Below, in pieces: positions 60,867 to 64,000 of a stretch of 64,000 nt of DNA; the stretch's first letter is position 1; every line of letters starts with the position of its first letter. Both the position numbers and the translations under genes were made by a program. The notes under the pieces are model-generated. The model was not told the origin of the DNA. It made no database searches and worked only from the letters and a program-made list of their open reading frames with translations. The stretch spans positions 1-64,000 of the forward strand of contig MEOL01000014.1 in the NCBI GenBank assembly GCA_001769215.1, written 5' to 3'. This DNA is from Bacteroidetes bacterium GWF2_41_31 (lineage in GTDB: Bacteria; Bacteroidota; Bacteroidia; Bacteroidales; F082).

Positions 60867-63383
60867 TCAATCGCCACGCTGTTGTTTTTTGGTTAAATGA
60901 TTGGTAACAAATTGATATTCATATAAATTTAATAACATATCGATTGCATTTGTATTAAATTCTGTGGTTCGTGCCTCAAGTTGTGAACAATACTCTTTCA
61001 TGCCGGCATCGTTAAATTCATCGGCCAGGTGATTGAGTTCACGACAAAATTCCTGAATATGGCTGATTAGTTTGGTGTTGATAGCCGGAAGGAACTTATA
61101 CCTGATGATTCGTTGATTCTTTCTGATGAATTGGATATTGTGGTTGTATAGTTTTTCTTCAGTAAAAAAACGTGGAACGGAAATCCCTGTTTTAGTCTGA
61201 GAATCGATTTCCAGATTGAATTTTAATTCTTCAGCTGAATGGTTTATTACCTCAATATTGTTAAAGAAAACCGAGAAAATGGTGCCTGTACCCGGAATAC
61301 TTTCTACACTGATGATACCATCCATCATTTCCACCAGACGCTTGGTTATGGTCAATCCCAAACCGATCCCCTGTTCATTTTTCACCATTCCGCCTTGCCT
61401 GAATGGTTCAAAAATTGACGTCAGGTTATCCTTTTCGATTCCTATGCCGGTATCTTTCACATAAAGAATCATGTTGAGCTTGCCGGTTTTTTCGTTAAAA
61501 TGGCAATCCACCAACAACTCTATTTTTCCTTTTGATGTGAATTTAATGGCATTCCCCACCAGATTAAATAATATCTGACGAAACCGGATATCGCTGAACA
61601 AGATTAAGGCAGGAAAGTATTTTGAAACGTGGCTGGTTAGTTCAAGTCCTTTTTCAATAATATTGTTAGAAAAAATCTGTTCAATTTCTCCAATAATGGC
61701 TTTGATATTTACCGGGGCATAATGAAGATCGAGTTTCTCAGCTTCAATTTTCGATAAGTCGAGGATGTCGTTAATCAACATTAACAAGCTTTTTCCACTT
61801 GAACTGATTAACTTTAAATAATTTAGGTGTTTTGTATTGGTAATATTCTGACTGAGGAGCTCAGAAAAACCAATAACAGAGTTTAAGGGTGTTCTGATTT
61901 CATGGCTCATGTTAGCCAGGAACTCACTCTTGGTTCGGCTGATTTTTTCCGCTTCTTTTTTAGCCGCAAGCAATTGTTGGGCATAACGATCGAGCTCGAT
62001 CCCCGCTTTTTCGATGATTTTGTTTTTTTCTATCAGCAGTTGGTTGGTTTTGTTTTTTGAATAGACATAAAATAATAAAAAAGCCACCATAATCAAGGCA
62101 AGAATAAAGGCGCTGACAAAAAGCAGGTTAATTGTTTTTTGGCGCTTTATTTTAAGCTGTGAAATGGCTGCCTGTTGTTCTAATGATTGTATTCGGTTTG
62201 CCTGTCGTTCGCTTTCAAAACTAATTTGAAGTAAGGCTATTTCTTTTCTGATATTGATATTTAGAATAGAATCGTGGTATTGATGCGCAAGTTGCAGGTA
62301 ATCGAGTGCTTTTTTATATCTGTTTTGGTTTACCTCTATTTTATAAAGTGAAGTATAGGCCTCTACCATGTTATTTTTGGCATTGATTTCCTGCGAAAGC
62401 GTTAATCCTGGTATTAAATATTCCAATGCCAGTTTGTCTTGATGCATTTCTGTGTAAAACCCCCCCAGTTTAATATAGGAATAAGCCAGAAAGTTTTTGT
62501 CCTTGAGTCCACTGTTTATTTCAAAAGCAGATTTAAAATATTCCAATGCTTTATAAAAGTCGCCTTCTTCTTGATAAAGATTTCCCAAATCGTTGTAGCA
62601 GATGGCAACACCCTTTAGATTGTTAATTTGTTTATTTACCTCCAGTGAACGTAAATAGGATTCTTTGGCGAGTGCAAGGTTCCCTTGTTCCAGATAGATA
62701 TTGCCTAAGTTATTGAGGTTGATAGCAATTCCAAGCCTGTTATTCAGGTTTAGCTCGATAGCGTAGCTTTTTTTAAACAATTTGGTTGCTTCCTCCAGAT
62801 TTCCGATCGACTCCTGAATATTTCCCATGCTGTTGATGGCAACGGCCATGGTGATCGAGTCGTGGTTCATTTCGGCCAGGTTAAGTGCACGCATATGAAA
62901 ATCCATGGCATTTTTATAATTGTCGAGTCTTCGGTGAACCACGCCGATGTTATTCAGGATGATGGATTCAATTATTCTGTCGTTGGCCTTTTGAGCCAGA
63001 GCCAGTGCTGCCTCATGAAAACGAATCGCTAACAGGTATTTTCCGTTATTGCGGTTGTTCACTCCCAAACGGTCAAGTTTGGTAGCCATCCTCTTGGCTT
63101 GAAGGGTACTGTGTACCCATTCTCCAAGCGGGTCCAGGTTTCTAAACTGCTCGTATTCGGGTAAGTGAAGCTGGTTTGTGCTGTCCAAATACATGATGAG
63201 ACTGCAAAACGATTCTGCCTTGAGCGAATCTCCGCTTGTTCCGGAATAAACTCCGATAAGCGAATCGGCATCCGGTAAGGTGGTCGCTTTACCACAATTG
63301 CTGATGCCGGCCACCTGCAAAATAACAAGTAGAAAGAGATTAATAAGATAACAAGGACAATATCTCAATTTGGGTATAACCAT
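60867..63383 (-). CDS. TPR-repeat membrane histidine kinase
   Basis: An 838-residue kinase with a signal peptide, then about seven tetratricopeptide repeats (e.g. AVAINSMGNIQESIGNLEEATKLFKKSYAIEL) and a single membrane helix (TINLLFVSAFILALIMVAFLLFYVY). A coiled coil leads to HisKA (FLANMSHEIRTPLNSVIGFSELL) and HATPase (LFNLVGNAIKFTSKG, GIGLGLTITKRLVEM). About 110 extra C-terminal residues follow and do not look like a receiver. The ATG at 63383 is chosen over the track TTG at 63431, which lies in a promoter box. The periplasmic TPR region may sense protein or peptide partners. Confidence 0.88.
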   Translation of the reverse strand: MVIPKLRYCPCYLINLFLLVILQVAGISNCGKATTLPDADSLIGVYSGTSGDSLKAESFCSLIMYLDSTNQLHLPEYEQFRNLDPLGEWVHSTLQAKRMATKLDRLGVNNRNNGKYLLAIRFHEAALALAQKANDRIIESIILNNIGVVHRRLDNYKNAMDFHMRALNLAEMNHDSITMAVAINSMGNIQESIGNLEEATKLFKKSYAIELNLNNRLGIAINLNNLGNIYLEQGNLALAKESYLRSLEVNKQINNLKGVAICYNDLGNLYQEEGDFYKALEYFKSAFEINSGLKDKNFLAYSYIKLGGFYTEMHQDKLALEYLIPGLTLSQEINAKNNMVEAYTSLYKIEVNQNRYKKALDYLQLAHQYHDSILNINIRKEIALLQISFESERQANRIQSLEQQAAISQLKIKRQKTINLLFVSAFILALIMVAFLLFYVYSKNKTNQLLIEKNKIIEKAGIELDRYAQQLLAAKKEAEKISRTKSEFLANMSHEIRTPLNSVIGFSELLSQNITNTKHLNYLKLISSSGKSLLMLINDILDLSKIEAEKLDLHYAPVNIKAIIGEIEQIFSNNIIEKGLELTSHVSKYFPALILFSDIRFRQILFNLVGNAIKFTSKGKIELLVDCHFNEKTGKLNMILYVKDTGIGIEKDNLTSIFEPFRQGGMVKNEQGIGLGLTITKRLVEMMDGIISVESIPGTGTIFSVFFNNIEVINHSAEELKFNLEIDSQTKTGISVPRFFTEEKLYNHNIQFIRKNQRIIRYKFLPAINTKLISHIQEFCRELNHLADEFNDAGMKEYCSQLEARTTEFNTNAIDMLLNLYEYQFVTNHLTKKQQRGD

Positions 63384-63428
63384 TAACAACACTGTAAAAT
63401 GGGATAGCAATTTAAGCAGAGCAAGATA

Positions 63429-63436
63429 CAAAAATA
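63429..63436 (-). promoter_or_regulatory. -7 promoter element (TATTTTTG) of TPR kinase gene
   Basis: Exact TAnnTTTG on the minus strand, 45 bases before the ATG at 63383. It overlaps the TTG used as start in the ORF track. Confidence 0.45.
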
Positions 63437-63670
63437 GTTTACTTATTCAATTGTAAGGAACACTTACCTTTATATTTGATAAAATCTCCGCCGAAGCTAC
63501 TACCGGCAATGCCTTGTGGGCTATGAAGCTGTTGGTTTTAAAGAAAGATGTTTTTGGTCGGAGAGTTCAATTCGTTTCAATTAATCTATCGCTATAAAGT
63601 AAATCAGCTGTGATTAAAGATTTTAAGCCAATTTTAAGCGTAACCTAATCTCTTCTATATCTGGCACTGA

Positions 63671-63678
63671 TATTTTTG
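63671..63678 (+). promoter_or_regulatory. -7 promoter element (TATTTTTG) of DUF2231 gene
   Basis: Exact TAnnTTTG match 17 bases before the ATG at 63696. Confidence 0.45.
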
Positions 63679-63695
63679 CGTTAAAATTTAAAACG

Positions 63696-64000
63696 ATGAT
63701 TTCAGCAACACACCTCCACGCCATGATTATTCATTTTCCGATCGCCCTTTTGATGGCAGGGTTTTTATCGGAAATAATTGCTTTATTCACCAAAAAATCA
63801 TTTTTCCGGGATGCGGCAACCTACCTGTTGATACTCGGAGCGATGGGTGCAGCTGCGGCCTTTCTTAGCGGTGATTATGCCGGTGAGGGTATTGAGGATG
63901 GTCCGTTGAAAGTGCCAATGGAACTTCATGAACAGGCCGCCTCCGTTACTCTTTGGCTTGCCATTATCACAGCAGTTTTCAGGGTAGTAATCACATATTT
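63696..64000 (+). CDS. DUF2231-like membrane protein, cut by window end
   Basis: An open frame not in the ORF track because it runs off the window. It reads MISATHLHAMIIHFPIALLMAG, then helices SEIIALF, AATYLLILGAMGAAAAFLSG and VTLWLAIITAVF. The N-terminal HLHAMIIHFPIAL with its histidines, and the GDYAG...LHEQAA segment, resemble DUF2231 membrane proteins. These are thought to be involved with haem or redox membrane functions, but are uncharacterised. About 101 residues are visible; the C-terminus is missing. Confidence 0.78.
   Translation, partial: MISATHLHAMIIHFPIALLMAGFLSEIIALFTKKSFFRDAATYLLILGAMGAAAAFLSGDYAGEGIEDGPLKVPMELHEQAASVTLWLAIITAVFRVVITY

Overview
The window looks like a chromosomal segment from a member of the Bacteroidota, most likely class Bacteroidia. 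The evidence is a T9SS-type C-terminal sorting domain, a type III glutamine synthetase, DUF4831 and DUF3127 proteins, a TonB C-terminal domain protein, a one-piece propeller sensor kinase with a LytTR regulator, and repeated matches to the Bacteroidota promoter (-33 TTG / -7 TAnnTTTG) with few obvious Shine-Dalgarno sites. I count about 55 genes, one tRNA (tRNA-Ser, UGA), several hairpin terminators, no rRNA, no recognisable insertion sequence and no CRISPR array.

Layout. 0-2.2 kb: an internally deleted MATE transporter remnant, an APS/PAPS reductase and an ATP-grasp protein. 2.4-3.6 kb: an AAA/DUF4143 ATPase preceded by two ACATGTGC sites around its promoter. 3.6-10.1 kb: a damage-response-like cassette of dnaE-like polymerase, dinB-type polymerase, a divergent LexA-like XRE/S24 regulator and a DnaQ-Cho (exonuclease + GIY-YIG) fusion. 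The dinB/regulator gap holds two matching 17-bp operator-like sites. 10.2-12.1 kb: tRNA-Ser and a PAS histidine kinase. 12.4-21.7 kb: a seven-gene hydrogenase-4/complex-I-like operon with two tandem hyfB paralogues. Its large subunit lacks the [NiFe] cysteines and its small subunit lacks three of four proximal-cluster ligands, so it resembles an energy-converting hydrogenase-related (Ehr) complex rather than a hydrogenase.

21.7-27.1 kb: a HicAB toxin-antitoxin pair, a chagasin-like lipoprotein, ffh-folD, a T9SS-secreted protein and queE. 27.1-29.6 kb: an accessory patch with two copies of a hairpin-bearing intergenic repeat flanking a TonB-domain gene, then a MntA/HepT toxin-antitoxin pair. 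29.6-46.8 kb: mainly core metabolism and envelope genes: DUF554, ilvE, yqgE, a probable murL-murD2 pair (alternative route to the D-Glu residue of peptidoglycan), recN, fabI, gmhA-gmhB, a sodium/solute symporter, glnN, DUF4831, kdsA, an EamA transporter and DUF3127. 46.9-64 kb: an aromatic amino acid hydroxylase, a glycosyltransferase, miaA, a propeller sensor kinase/LytTR pair, pcm, a Gfo/Idh oxidoreductase, a lipoprotein and a sugar-phosphate transferase, two further histidine kinases in tandem, and the start of a DUF2231 membrane protein cut by the window edge.

The two systems most worth attention are the Ehr-like complex, which appears to retain ligands for only one [4Fe-4S] cluster, and the polymerase/repressor cassette with its paired operators. 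Family names come from reading the translations; no database search was run.
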